Source of the DNA: an uncultured Bacteroides sp.
GTDB lineage: Bacteria > Bacteroidota > Bacteroidia > Bacteroidales > Bacteroidaceae
Length of the DNA: 64,000 nucleotides
Direction of reading: 5' to 3'
NCBI GenBank assembly: GCA_902388495.1
Contig: CABMPP010000001.1
Span: forward strand, 276,871 to 340,870
The notes below the pieces were generated by a model. That model saw only the letters and a program-made list of their open reading frames with translations, was not told the DNA's origin and did not search any database. Below, in pieces: positions 8,752-17,535 of the stretch; positions within the stretch are counted from its first letter, which is position 1, and the number at the start of each line of letters is the position of its first letter. The position numbers and the translations under genes were made by a program.

Positions 8752-9803
8752 GACACATACGATATATGTCTGTTTTTAGACAAAAGAACATAAGAACAAA
8801 TTATTCCTTATCTGTCCTTTTGTTCTTCTGTCTGTATCTCTCCGGTTGCGACCGTCGCGAACTGACCTATTACATGGAAGCCGAGTTTGAAATCCGTGTA
8901 GACTGGAGCCGTGCCGGTCTGGATGCGGAAGAAGCAGCCAACGGTGCCACTGCCGTTTTCTATCCCCGGGATGGAGGTACGCCGAAAGTGGTACTGATGG
9001 GCGACCGCACCTACGAGAAAGTCCGCCTGCCGAAGGGTCGTTACGATGTCCTGGTCTTCAACCGTTCCTTCAGCGACTTCGGCGGTCTGTCTTTCCGTGG
9101 CGAATGCTACGAAGAGCTGGAAGCCTATGCCCGCCATGTGGAAACCCGTACCGATCCGGCGACGCGTATCACGACGCGCGTCATTGTCAGTTCTCCCGAG
9201 AAGCTGGCAGCCGGTGTGGTGGAAGACTTTGAGGTGACGGAAGAGATGCTGGGCAACTATAGCCCTACGGCGGCACGCGGCCGTTCCGCACCGGCTTCGG
9301 GCGTAGACAGCCGGTATGTGCTGTCTTTCGTCCCCCGGTGCCTGACGCGTGAAGTGAAGGTAGAGGTCAACGTTGTCGGATTGAATAATATCCGTTCGGC
9401 AGCGGGCACGCTGGAAGGGGTGGCCGAGTCCGTCAATCTCTCTACGGGCAAGGTCTCCGGTGAGACCGTCTTCCAGCAGTTCACGTTGGATGATATTGCT
9501 TTCACGGACGGTTCGCCCTTCAATGGTACGCTGACCGGACGCTTCAATACTTTCGGCCTTGAGACTGAGATTCCGCGCAAGCTGGCACTGCGTGCCCTGC
9601 TTGTGGACGGCAAGACGACAGTGGATGAAGTATTCGACATCACCGCGCACGAGTTGGAGGATGAAGGTGGTACGCTGGTGCTTTATATCGAGGTCACCGC
9701 TCCGCCCATCCCCGACGTAAAGCCCGAAGGCGGCTCCGACTCAGGTTTCGATATCGACGTGGATGATTGGGGAGACGAGGAGGAAAGCGAGTTGCCACTG
9801 TAA
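8748..9803 (+). CDS. DUF5119 lipoprotein
   Basis: A 351-residue lipoprotein. The ATG at 8748 was chosen over an upstream in-frame start because it overlaps the DUF3575 stop and leads directly into a signal ending in the lipobox LSGC. The mature part begins DRRELTYYMEAEFEIRVDWSRAGL, typical of DUF5119, and consists of beta-rich domains like Mfa2/FimB-type fimbrial anchors. The C-terminus is strongly acidic (DIDVDDWGDEEESELPL). It is likely surface-exposed and may anchor or limit the fimbria; that role is inferred from gene order. Confidence 0.82.
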   Translation: MRHIRYMSVFRQKNIRTNYSLSVLLFFCLYLSGCDRRELTYYMEAEFEIRVDWSRAGLDAEEAANGATAVFYPRDGGTPKVVLMGDRTYEKVRLPKGRYDVLVFNRSFSDFGGLSFRGECYEELEAYARHVETRTDPATRITTRVIVSSPEKLAAGVVEDFEVTEEMLGNYSPTAARGRSAPASGVDSRYVLSFVPRCLTREVKVEVNVVGLNNIRSAAGTLEGVAESVNLSTGKVSGETVFQQFTLDDIAFTDGSPFNGTLTGRFNTFGLETEIPRKLALRALLVDGKTTVDEVFDITAHELEDEGGTLVLYIEVTAPPIPDVKPEGGSDSGFDIDVDDWGDEEESELPL

Positions 9804-9878
9804 ACGCTGATTACGGAGCTAATAAAAGAACTGATTACGAAACTAACAATATAATGTATCATTAAAAACTTTTGATTT

Positions 9879-11561
9879 ATGAAAACAAGGAATTTGTTGA
9901 TTGCGATTTCAGCCCTTGCCCTTGCAGGCTGTTCGCAGAATGAGATTACGGAAATGAGTCCGGATGCCAATCCGGCGGTAGGGTTCAGTGTGTACACGGG
10001 GGTACAGACGAGAGGTGTGGAAACCACGCAGACCCTTTTGCAAGGGAGTCCGGCCACTACCAGCGGGAGTACCAAAGGGGGCGGATTCGGTGTGCTGGCG
10101 TATTATACCGGACAGACTGGCTTTCCTTCGGACAATTCGAACAATAGCTATGCTCCCAATTTCATGTATAATCAGAAAGTGGCATGGGAGAGTACAAGCC
10201 CTGGTGCTTGGAAATATTCCCCTTTGAAATATTGGCCGAATACGAAAGGTGACAAGATTACGTTCTTTGCTTATGGACCGTATAGCGCGGCTGCGAATTT
10301 CCCGACAAGTGGCGAAGCTGCCATTGATAATGGTATAACATTGTCAGGTAATACAGACCAAGGTTACCCTAAACTGACTTTTACCGTGAAAGGTACAGCA
10401 AGTAGCGCGGCTGCCGGTGCCAGTACCGGCACCAATAGCAGCGCCAATGCGATGGTCGATCTCGTAGTGGCTACCAACAAAGATGAAGTGCGGACTACTG
10501 AAAATATAAAATTCCAATTCAAGCATATCCTGTCCAGAGCGAATTTTCAGGCAAAACTGGATAAGAATCTTACCAATTCGGGTCAGGGTGCTGCAGGCGA
10601 TGGCAAAACGTATGTTTGTGTGACAGGTGCACGTATAGTTGGAAAAAACAACAATAGCGATTCTAAATTCTATGGCAAAGCAGTGTACCAATGGGTCTCT
10701 GATACTTGGGATTATACAGAGAGCACGAGTGTTAAACCCGAATCTGATTATGATTTAGCCAGCGTCCTGTCTCTTGTAGACCGTAGCAGTGGTTCAGGCC
10801 AGCCATTTTACAACAAGAATTATTCAACGGACTGTGTCGTTTTAAAGCAAGATGGAACCGCCACGGAACTGTTTCAACGCAAAGATGTAGACAGCAAGAC
10901 TACTGACGAATACCTGTTCCTCATTCCTCCTACAGATAATACTAATCTTACTTCATCCGGTGGCATCACTTCCGAAAAGGATGTCCTAGTAGAGATTGAT
11001 TATGATGTCATCACATTCGATGACGCTTTGTCTAATGGCAGCAGTGAAAAATACTCCAAGACCTCAACCAAGGCCACCGTCTCCCTTCCGAATGGCACCT
11101 TGAAACGCGGCAAGGCGTATAACTTTATCTTCACGATTGGGCTGAATGAAGTGAAGGTAGACGCAGATGTAGATACTTGGGGAACAGAAGATGAAATCGT
11201 TTATGCACCTTCTGCAGCAGTAGCTTCAACTTTTAATGCTGAAGGAGTGGCTGCTGCCATCACGGCATTGAATTCTGCAAAAGAAAAAAATCCCAATTGC
11301 AATTATTTCGTGGTTACAGCACCTGCCAACACATCCATAAGCAGTGCAACAACCATAGATTTAAGCAGTGGTAGTTTGAGCATTTCAACTGATAAGTTCG
11401 AAGTTGGTGACCGGATTGAGATTAACCTTAGTAACGTTAGTGGAATAGACGGCTCTAAAACTTTTGCGGTAACTGCGCCGTCAGGCTGGTCTGCAAGCAG
11501 TGCTGTATCATCGAATACGAGTCCTGTTATCCTTACTAAAGTGCCAGCTAAAGCGAGCTAA
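9879..11561 (+). CDS. Fimbrillin family lipoprotein 1 (major subunit candidate)
   Basis: A 560-residue lipoprotein with signal peptide and lipobox LALAGC. It has the Bacteroidales fimbrillin pattern: VQTRG near the start of the mature chain (a candidate arginine cleavage site), then MYNQKVAWES...WKYSPLKYWPNTKGDKITFFAYGPY and a QFKHILSRANFQAK segment. Such type V subunits are lipoproteins whose N-terminal strand is removed by an arginine-specific protease before donor-strand polymerisation. The C-terminus ends VILTKVPAKAS. It is the first fimbrillin of the locus and is followed by two hairpins and cassette A. Confidence 0.85.
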   Translation: MKTRNLLIAISALALAGCSQNEITEMSPDANPAVGFSVYTGVQTRGVETTQTLLQGSPATTSGSTKGGGFGVLAYYTGQTGFPSDNSNNSYAPNFMYNQKVAWESTSPGAWKYSPLKYWPNTKGDKITFFAYGPYSAAANFPTSGEAAIDNGITLSGNTDQGYPKLTFTVKGTASSAAAGASTGTNSSANAMVDLVVATNKDEVRTTENIKFQFKHILSRANFQAKLDKNLTNSGQGAAGDGKTYVCVTGARIVGKNNNSDSKFYGKAVYQWVSDTWDYTESTSVKPESDYDLASVLSLVDRSSGSGQPFYNKNYSTDCVVLKQDGTATELFQRKDVDSKTTDEYLFLIPPTDNTNLTSSGGITSEKDVLVEIDYDVITFDDALSNGSSEKYSKTSTKATVSLPNGTLKRGKAYNFIFTIGLNEVKVDADVDTWGTEDEIVYAPSAAVASTFNAEGVAAAITALNSAKEKNPNCNYFVVTAPANTSISSATTIDLSSGSLSISTDKFEVGDRIEINLSNVSGIDGSKTFAVTAPSGWSASSAVSSNTSPVILTKVPAKAS

Positions 11562-11572
11562 TACCCCGCATC

Positions 11573-11628
11573 CTCAGGCTGAAAGCCTGAGCAATCAAGT
11601 CCGGGAAGGGTTGAATCTCCCTTCCCGG
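11573..11628 (+). terminator. Double hairpin after fimbrillin 1
   Basis: Two stem-loops follow the stop: an 8-bp stem 11573-11580/11584-11591 with loop GAA, and a 10-bp GC-rich stem 11601-11610/11619-11628. No long T tract follows, so they may be attenuators or mRNA stabilisers and not full terminators. They could set subunit stoichiometry by lowering expression of later genes. Confidence 0.55.
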
Positions 11629-11699
11629 TCCCACAGTTAAACAATTAAGTTATAACGCTCGTTCTTTGACATGCTGGAAACGGAAATTATGATTGGCGT

Positions 11700-11809
11700 A
11701 TGCAGGGAATCAACGGTTTTCAAAAGAAATCGCAGAAAACGCCTCCTGATGAAATAAAAAGGGCTAAATCTATAATGAAAGAATATTTTGAAACAAAAAA
11801 AGGATACTG
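11700..11809 (+). pseudogene. Remnant of a RelE/HigB-type toxin C-terminus
   Basis: The frame beginning at 11700 encodes about 36 residues, including NGFQKKSQKTPPDEIKRAKS followed by IMKEYFETKKGY. This matches the usual C-terminal tail of Bacteroides Gp49/HigB-like RelE/ParE toxins, as recalled from the family. The frame is closed by a stop at 11667-11669, so the N-terminal and catalytic part is missing. The antitoxin gene follows three bases later, so this looks like a toxin-antitoxin pair whose toxin was lost. A short functional peptide cannot be excluded. Confidence 0.6.
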
Positions 11810-11811
11810 AA

Positions 11812-12129
11812 ATGACTGAAGACGAAAAAAGAAAGGCAATAATGGAATGCGGAGACGATTACGATAGCATTCTTGATATTCAGTATGGAGCCAAAGGAAC
11901 TCCTGAGCGTAATGTCTTTGAACAAGGTGCAGAAGCATTTATTCTTGCAGAACGTTTAAAGGAAGAAAGGCTGCAAGCAGGTCTTACCCAAGAACAGCTT
12001 GCCCAGAAAATAGGCACCAAGAAGTCGTATATCTCACGCATTGAGAACGGAAAAACGGATGTGCAACTTTCCACGCTTTTCCGTATCTTTGAAGGGTTGG
12101 GAAAAAGGGTAAGCCTGACTATTCTATAA
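11812..12129 (+). CDS. XRE-family antitoxin-like DNA-binding protein (HigA type)
   Basis: A 105-residue protein with a C-terminal helix-turn-helix: LKEERLQAGLTQEQLAQKIGTKKSYISRIENGK spans the four helices of an XRE domain. The N-terminal half (about residues 1-45) is acidic and likely binds a toxin. The ATG at 11812 was preferred to a TTG eight codons upstream, which overlaps the toxin remnant. It is the only intact gene of cassette A and appears to be an orphan antitoxin, perhaps still repressing its own promoter or acting on the fimbrial operon (inference). Confidence 0.85.
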   Translation: MTEDEKRKAIMECGDDYDSILDIQYGAKGTPERNVFEQGAEAFILAERLKEERLQAGLTQEQLAQKIGTKKSYISRIENGKTDVQLSTLFRIFEGLGKRVSLTIL

Positions 12130-12167
12130 AGGCTAAAACGAGGTACAACCTGTTTTTTCATAATTTC

Positions 12168-12207
12168 CGTCCCGTTCGCTTCTCAAAGCAGAGAAGCGGA
12201 CGGGACG
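12168..12207 (+). terminator. GC-rich hairpin at the 3' end of cassette A
   Basis: A 17-bp stem (12168-12184 with 12191-12207), loop AAAGCA, with a single G-U wobble. The outer bases CGTCCCG/CGGGACG are shared with the cassette B hairpin while the inner stem differs. It is followed by TTTCGTTTCC, so it could also serve as an intrinsic terminator. Confidence 0.75.
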
Positions 12208-12283
12208 TTTCGTTTCCGGCAAGTCGGAGAGGACGTTCCGATTGCATCACACGATAGAAAAAGAATTAGGAAAAAGGCAAAGA

Positions 12284-14287
12284 ATGATGAATAGAAACGA
12301 ACTGACACATGGATTATCAGGCGGACGGCGGAGAGGGAACCCCGTTACGACGTTGTTTGCTGCGGTAATGCTTACCGCCTCGCTGTTCTCCGCTTGCAGT
12401 GCGGGGGACGAAGCGCAGGAGTTTCCGCAAGGCGACGGCCTGCCGCTGAGTTTCCTCACCACGGTAGAGAAACCACAGACACGTGCGGAACTGAATACGG
12501 GCAATCTGACCACCATAGGCGTGTTCGCCTACCTGACGAAAGGTGATTTCAGCGAAAGCGCCGCCACATCGGAATTCATGTTCAACCAGAAGGTAGAGCG
12601 GACAAACAGCACAAAACCGTGGACGTACTCCCCCCTAAAATACTGGTCGAACAACGATACGGACAAATTGAGCTTCTTTGCCTACGCACCGTATATGGAC
12701 GGGACAACGCTGGGAGGAAACAACCTTGCCTTGACCTACACCGTATCGGCGGCGGAAGCCGACCAGGCAGACCTGCTCGTTTCCCTCCCGTTGATGAACC
12801 AGACGTATAGCGAGACGGGCGGCAACATCAGATTCACGATGAAACACGTACTTGCCAAAGTAAAGTTCAGCATTAAGAGTGAAGTTGGGATTAAAGTGAC
12901 CGCCCTGACCGTAAACAACGTCCCCGAAACGGCGACACTGACGTTTACGGACAATGGTTTCAGTTGGGGAAGCTATACAGGCACGAAAACTTGTACGGCA
13001 ACCCTTCCCGGTGGCGGCACGAACGTGACAGCCAATGCCACTGATGCCCTGACGGTGGCGACTTTCTTCCTCCTGCCCGGCAAAGCTTCCGCCACATTCT
13101 CCATTACTTATACGCAGGACGGGGACAGTCCCTTGGAAATAAAGAAAAGCAATGTGGCGTTTCCCACCGACTGGATACAGGAAGGAGGTGTGAACTACCT
13201 GCTCAATGTGAAGAAAGACGGGACGATGACCGCCACTGTAGCTAATGACTGGACCACAGATACGGGAGGCAACCTGTCCGGCAAGGAAAAAGGCATCAGT
13301 ACCTCTGCCGAGTGGGTGTCCTTTGCCAAAACTTGGAACGCCAACGGGCTTCCAACCTCCTCTGACGGTACTCCCGACTATACACTCTACGAGGATTACG
13401 GCTGGTATGAGACAAAAGGGACTGACCGTGTCTTCACCATCAAACTGACCTCTTCGTTTCTGCTGACAGGCGTCAGCTCCGGTGAACTTTATGTGCCTGT
13501 AGGTACGGAAGATCATCCGCTCACCCTTCCTATTGACGGGCAGGGATGGGAAATCGGCATCGATTTGCAGAACAGTTCCCAAAGTATCGCAGGGGAGTAT
13601 TCGGGCATCGTGGGGTATACGCAGGCCGGTATCAGTAACCTGCGGGTCAGGACCATCTCCAGCAACAGCGCTTCCACGGGAAGCAGTATCGAATCGACAA
13701 ATGCCACATATGCAGGCGTGCTGGCAGGCAAGGTGGACGGGGACATCCTGAACTGTTCGGTAGAGTTGGTCAAGACAACCGTGATCAACACCAACACTTC
13801 CGCTACGAGCGGCATGTATTTGGGTGGATTGGTGGGCTATTGCGGCGGGAACATTCTGAACTCCGCCGTCTATGAAGGTACGGGGGCGGTTTCCGCCTCC
13901 AAAGTAAGCTTCACCCAAGCATCGACAGGAAGCGGTATTGGCGGACTGGTGGGTGGTATGGCATCGGGCAAGACGGTGAACAACTGCTATGTGCAGCTTT
14001 CCGAACTGAACAATCAGGGTGGGGACGGGAATACGCCTTCCGCCGGGTGGCTGGTGGGCGACAAGACGGGAGCCAGTTTCAACTCCTGCCACTATAAGTC
14101 GGGAACCGCCTCAGGTTGTACGCCGGACGATACATCCACGGGAATTTCAACGTTTACGGACTTCACGGGGCTGCGTAGTTCACTGAATGCAGAGGCAGAC
14201 AAGCACACGGGCTGGGCGCTCTGGAAAGAGGTGATAAATACGGGAGATAACACCGTGGAACAGGTAGTGTTGAATTTATACAGGTAA
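12284..14287 (+). CDS. Fimbrillin family lipoprotein 2
   Basis: About 667 residues. Start chosen at ATG 12284 because an AGGAAAAAGG tract precedes it; the longer frame begins at a TTG inside the cassette A border. The signal has an arginine-rich n-region (GGRRRGN) and ends at lipobox LFSAC. The mature part carries fimbrillin features: KPQTRAEL, then EFMFNQKVERTNSTKPWTYS and PLKYWSNNDTDKLSFFAYAP, parallel to fimbrillin 1. The C-terminal half has glycine-rich GGLVGY/GGLVGGM motifs reminiscent of GLUG-type beta-solenoid repeats, suggesting an accessory or adhesive subunit. It lies 13 bases before the next ATG. Confidence 0.8.
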   Translation: MMNRNELTHGLSGGRRRGNPVTTLFAAVMLTASLFSACSAGDEAQEFPQGDGLPLSFLTTVEKPQTRAELNTGNLTTIGVFAYLTKGDFSESAATSEFMFNQKVERTNSTKPWTYSPLKYWSNNDTDKLSFFAYAPYMDGTTLGGNNLALTYTVSAAEADQADLLVSLPLMNQTYSETGGNIRFTMKHVLAKVKFSIKSEVGIKVTALTVNNVPETATLTFTDNGFSWGSYTGTKTCTATLPGGGTNVTANATDALTVATFFLLPGKASATFSITYTQDGDSPLEIKKSNVAFPTDWIQEGGVNYLLNVKKDGTMTATVANDWTTDTGGNLSGKEKGISTSAEWVSFAKTWNANGLPTSSDGTPDYTLYEDYGWYETKGTDRVFTIKLTSSFLLTGVSSGELYVPVGTEDHPLTLPIDGQGWEIGIDLQNSSQSIAGEYSGIVGYTQAGISNLRVRTISSNSASTGSSIESTNATYAGVLAGKVDGDILNCSVELVKTTVINTNTSATSGMYLGGLVGYCGGNILNSAVYEGTGAVSASKVSFTQASTGSGIGGLVGGMASGKTVNNCYVQLSELNNQGGDGNTPSAGWLVGDKTGASFNSCHYKSGTASGCTPDDTSTGISTFTDFTGLRSSLNAEADKHTGWALWKEVINTGDNTVEQVVLNLYR

Positions 14288-14348
14288 TAAATGGTAGGAT
14301 ATGATGATAGAACATACTTATAGTAATAATAATAAGGAGAACATGCTT

Positions 14349-16265
14349 ATGATTTTGAAGATGAAAACGATTATCGGCAGCATTCTTACGATTCTGTGCG
14401 TAGCGAAGAGTCTGCTCCCGGCATCGCTGTTACTATTACTGTTTCTCTTTGTAGCCTCCTGCACGGACGAAACGGAGCGCGGCGAGCGAGGTAACTCGGA
14501 TTTCCGGGTTACCGCTTCTATTGAGAATGACAGCACGATCACCCGTGTGGCAGACCGGAACGACCGGACGTCCTTTACGGAAAACGACCCGATTTTTATC
14601 GGGTGGAGCGAAAGCACTTCCTATAAATACCTCTGCTCGGGGACAAACGGCATATTCGTCCCGAACTCCGCCGATACCGACCGGAAACTGTGGTCGGATT
14701 TGCTAAAAAGCACGGCTACGACGGTGGATGTATATGCTTGGTACGGAACGATGAGCAGCAGCCTGCCTGCGGTAGGTGCCACTATTTCCATCCCACAGGA
14801 CCAGACTTCGGAGGTGAAGCTGCTGTCCGCCATCTGCATGGCGGCGCATCAGCAGGTATCTCCCGCCACCAACACGCTGAGTTTCACCTTCCACCATCTT
14901 ACGGCACGCCTCCTCCTGTCCGTGGATATTGTGGACGATGCGGTGACGCAACCGGACGTAATGGATGCGACAGCACAAATCACCCACATCTATGCGGACG
15001 GTACGATAGCCACAGATGCTTCTTCCAACGCATATCAGCTAAGCCTCCCGAACAACGACAAAGCGGGTACGCAGACCATCCGCATGAAGCGCTCGTGGTC
15101 GGACCAGCAGATATATCATCTGGATTTCGAGTGCCTGTTGCCACCCCAAACGCTGGGCGAAGGGCAGAACATTATCGTCACTTTGGCTAATGGCAAGGAG
15201 TATGTTTGCAAGATAAGCGGTGAGATTGCTTTGCAGGCAGGGCAGAAAACGAAGTTTTCCACTGAACTAAAAGCGAGCGAGGATGCTGCTATTAAACCGA
15301 AGCTGACTACCCTACCCAACGCGGTAGGTAGTGCTTTTTCCGGTAACCGATTGATTTGCTGTATTAAGAACCCCGATACCGGAGAATACCGCTACCGAGT
15401 GTATGACAAACAACCGGATGGTTCGTGGGGAGATGGGGTGTTGGTGTATGAGGACGAAGAGGGAACGGTAGAGTTTCCGACAAAAACATATAGTAACATC
15501 TTAAAAAACGGTGGTTCGCTCGTCATGTGTGGAGATTATGTCGGATTAAGTGCCAATAATACCACTTATTTCATCAAAAGGAGTAAAACGACCGGAGTCT
15601 GGTATTGTTCAAACGGAAATCTTTCGGGACAAGGGTATAGTATCTGTATCAGCGAGAATTTTTTAGTGAGTGGAAGTGGAGGTGCGTATAACTCTTATAT
15701 ATATCCTATTGATGAGGACGGTAACTTAGGAACACCGGAATATAAACCAGCAGGAATAAGTGCTTGGAAATGTGATATAGTTGGAAATATTTTGACTACC
15801 GACAGTGGTGTCTATGAATATGTTCCGGGTGAAGGTTGGAAGTGGAGACATGATCGTATTGGCCAACGTTCAGCCACTGACGGAAAGAGGGTTATTGGGG
15901 ACGGCAATGTAACTATTTATAATGTAGAAACAAAACAGACAGAGGAATGGACAGGTACAAAGCCATCGACTGGTGTGGGTATACCGATAGCTATTTACGA
16001 AGACTATGCGTTGGTAGGTAACTCTGATGGGATAAAACTCTGCTACAGAGACCCTGCATCCGGCAAGTGGAGCGTCATTGGTCCAAGCGGGGGATTTCTG
16101 GATATGATGAAACATTGGGACACGAGCATCACACTTGCAAAAATTGATGGACAAACTCTTTTTATGAAAGGTCCTCGTGCCATGATTATTTCCGGAGAGA
16201 ACAGTTACTTTGTCGAAAACATTGATAAGATAGCGCAAGATTATATAGCGAATCCGTATGATTAG
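14349..16265 (+). CDS. Fimbrillin-like lipoprotein 3 with C-terminal beta-propeller-like repeats (tip adhesin candidate)
   Basis: About 638 residues from ATG 14349, which has AAGGAGA at a normal distance; ATGs at 14301 and 14343 are alternatives. The signal peptide ends at lipobox FVASC. The N-terminal half resembles fimbrillin domains (FTFHHLTARLLLSV). The C-terminal ~300 residues contain about six or seven repeats, each with a hydrophobic strand, a Gly/Asn turn and a terminal GxW or EW, for example YALVGNSDGIKLCYRDPASG. That pattern fits FG-GAP-like propeller blades. As the last fimbrillin it could be the adhesive tip; this is inferred. Confidence 0.72.
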   Translation: MILKMKTIIGSILTILCVAKSLLPASLLLLLFLFVASCTDETERGERGNSDFRVTASIENDSTITRVADRNDRTSFTENDPIFIGWSESTSYKYLCSGTNGIFVPNSADTDRKLWSDLLKSTATTVDVYAWYGTMSSSLPAVGATISIPQDQTSEVKLLSAICMAAHQQVSPATNTLSFTFHHLTARLLLSVDIVDDAVTQPDVMDATAQITHIYADGTIATDASSNAYQLSLPNNDKAGTQTIRMKRSWSDQQIYHLDFECLLPPQTLGEGQNIIVTLANGKEYVCKISGEIALQAGQKTKFSTELKASEDAAIKPKLTTLPNAVGSAFSGNRLICCIKNPDTGEYRYRVYDKQPDGSWGDGVLVYEDEEGTVEFPTKTYSNILKNGGSLVMCGDYVGLSANNTTYFIKRSKTTGVWYCSNGNLSGQGYSICISENFLVSGSGGAYNSYIYPIDEDGNLGTPEYKPAGISAWKCDIVGNILTTDSGVYEYVPGEGWKWRHDRIGQRSATDGKRVIGDGNVTIYNVETKQTEEWTGTKPSTGVGIPIAIYEDYALVGNSDGIKLCYRDPASGKWSVIGPSGGFLDMMKHWDTSITLAKIDGQTLFMKGPRAMIISGENSYFVENIDKIAQDYIANPYD

Positions 16266-16482
16266 AGAAAGCATTCAGATAAATGACAGGACAATATTGC
16301 CTGCCACGGAAAAGAATATTGATTGTAAATCATTAATTCAACCAATCCCGTCTCCACAATGATAAGGAGGAAATCGGAAAGAGGTGGAACGAGAAAATAA
16401 CTTAATTAACAAAAGCGTTCTTTGATTTGTTGGAAACGAAAACTATTCATAAATAATGTGTTAGGGTTTGAAGGGAAAAGCG

Positions 16483-16490
16483 TACCTTTG
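16483..16490 (+). promoter_or_regulatory. -7 element for the KilA-N gene
   Basis: TACCTTTG fits the Bacteroides -7 consensus TAnnTTTG and lies 24 bases before the start codon at 16515. A clear TTTG at the normal -33 distance is not seen. It gives cassette B its own promoter, independent of the invertible one. Confidence 0.6.
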
Positions 16491-16514
16491 CGGTATATAG
16501 AGAAACATAGTATT

Positions 16515-17330
16515 ATGGTTAAGAAATCAGCACTCCAAGTGAGGGACATTACGATAAGAACCTTACAGCAAAACGGAATAGATTATATCTGCATCACGGA
16601 TATTGCTCGTCAGAAGAACCCGATAGAACCAAAGGACGTTGTCAAAAACTGGATGCGCGTCAAAAACACGTTGGAATATCTCGGATTGTGGGAGAAACTG
16701 AATAACCCCGACTTTAAAGGGGTCGAATTCGACCCCCTTTTGGCAGAGGCCGGTAGCAATGCCTTCACGATGAGTCCCACGCGTTGGATTGGACTGACCG
16801 GAGCTATTGGCATCCTCTCAAAAAACGGTGCAGGCGGCGGTACTTACGCACAGCGTGATATTGCCTTTAAGTTTGCCAGTTGGGTATCTGTGGAATTTGA
16901 ATTGTACCTGATTCGCGAGTTCCAACGCCTCAAAGAGCAGGAACAGGCGCAACTGGGCTGGAGTGCCAAGCGGGAATTGTCGAAGATAAATTACCGCATC
17001 CACACCGATGCCATCAAGCAAAACCTTATCCCGGCAGAAGTCACTCCGCAACAAGCTTCACGCATCTACGCCAGCGAAGCCGATGTGCTGAACGTTGCCA
17101 TGTTCGGCCTCACCGCCCTCGAATGGCGCGATGCGCATCCCGACCTGAAAGGAAACGTCCGCGACTATGCCACAGTGAACGAATTGATTTGCCTCTCGAA
17201 CATGGAGAACCTGAACGCCGTATTCATAGGCGAAGGACTTCTGCAGCACGAAAGGCTTGTCAGGCTGAACCGGATAGCTATCCAGCAGATGCAGATACTG
17301 GAAGATGTAAACAAGAAATACCTCAAGTAA
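16515..17330 (+). CDS. KilA-N domain protein
   Basis: A 271-residue protein. The ATG at 16515 follows a -7 element and excludes an unlikely 31-residue extension through the cassette border. The hallmark core TRWIGLTGAIGILSKNGAGGGTYAQRDIAFKFASWVSVEFELYLIREFQRLK identifies a KilA-N fold, a DNA-binding module common in phages and Bacteroidetes accessory loci. The C-terminal part (IYASEADVLNVAMFGLTALEWR) is the usual Bacteroides extension of unknown role. It is the only gene of cassette B. Confidence 0.88.
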   Translation: MVKKSALQVRDITIRTLQQNGIDYICITDIARQKNPIEPKDVVKNWMRVKNTLEYLGLWEKLNNPDFKGVEFDPLLAEAGSNAFTMSPTRWIGLTGAIGILSKNGAGGGTYAQRDIAFKFASWVSVEFELYLIREFQRLKEQEQAQLGWSAKRELSKINYRIHTDAIKQNLIPAEVTPQQASRIYASEADVLNVAMFGLTALEWRDAHPDLKGNVRDYATVNELICLSNMENLNAVFIGEGLLQHERLVRLNRIAIQQMQILEDVNKKYLK

Positions 17331-17383
17331 TTGCTCTCACGAGAATGAATCGGTAGATTTTCAGCACGTTCTATAATAGTTTT

Positions 17384-17423
17384 CGTCCCGCCCCGTACAC
17401 TGACAAGTGTACGGGGCGGGACG
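17384..17423 (+). terminator. Perfect 18-bp hairpin at the 3' end of cassette B
   Basis: Stem 17384-17401/17406-17423, loop GACA, very GC-rich. The CGTCCCG/CGGGACG base is shared with the hairpin of cassette A. It is followed by TTCTCGTTTCC, so it may terminate transcription as well as form part of the cassette end structure. Confidence 0.75.
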
Positions 17424-17535
17424 TTCTCGTTTCCGGCAAGCTGAATATGTAAACTATAGTAATAATAAGCTTAACCCGGATGGTGAGAGTAGCCGCTGAA
17501 AAGTCCCTTCTCCCCTATCCATAAAAAAAAAGAAT

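Larger units (their letters stand above)
11661..12223 (+). mobile_element. Cassette A: solitary gene unit with complementary flanks and 3' hairpin
   Basis: The unit opens with the boxA-like GTTCTTTGA (11661-11669), then 11670-11682, which is complementary (11 of 13, one further position G-U) to 12211-12223. Next, 11680-11692 is perfectly complementary over 13 bases to 12158-12170. Between the two 3' arms lies a 17-bp hairpin (12168-12184/12191-12207). The ends would fold into a three-way junction that encloses the gene. Cassette B at 16417-17440 has the same plan with different paired sequences. Whether it moves as DNA or acts as RNA is unknown. Confidence 0.6.
16417..17440 (+). mobile_element. 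Cassette B: solitary KilA-N gene unit with complementary flanks and 3' hairpin
   Basis: Same plan as cassette A. GTTCTTTGA (16417-16425) is followed by 16426-16438, complementary to 17428-17440 (10 of 13 Watson-Crick, the other three G-U). Then 16436-16447 is perfectly complementary over 12 bases to 17375-17386. A perfect 18-bp hairpin (17384-17401/17406-17423) lies between the 3' arms. The inner arms differ in sequence from those of cassette A while remaining complementary, so pairing itself appears to be conserved. The 3' outer arm CGTTTCCGGCAAG is identical in both cassettes. Confidence 0.6.
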
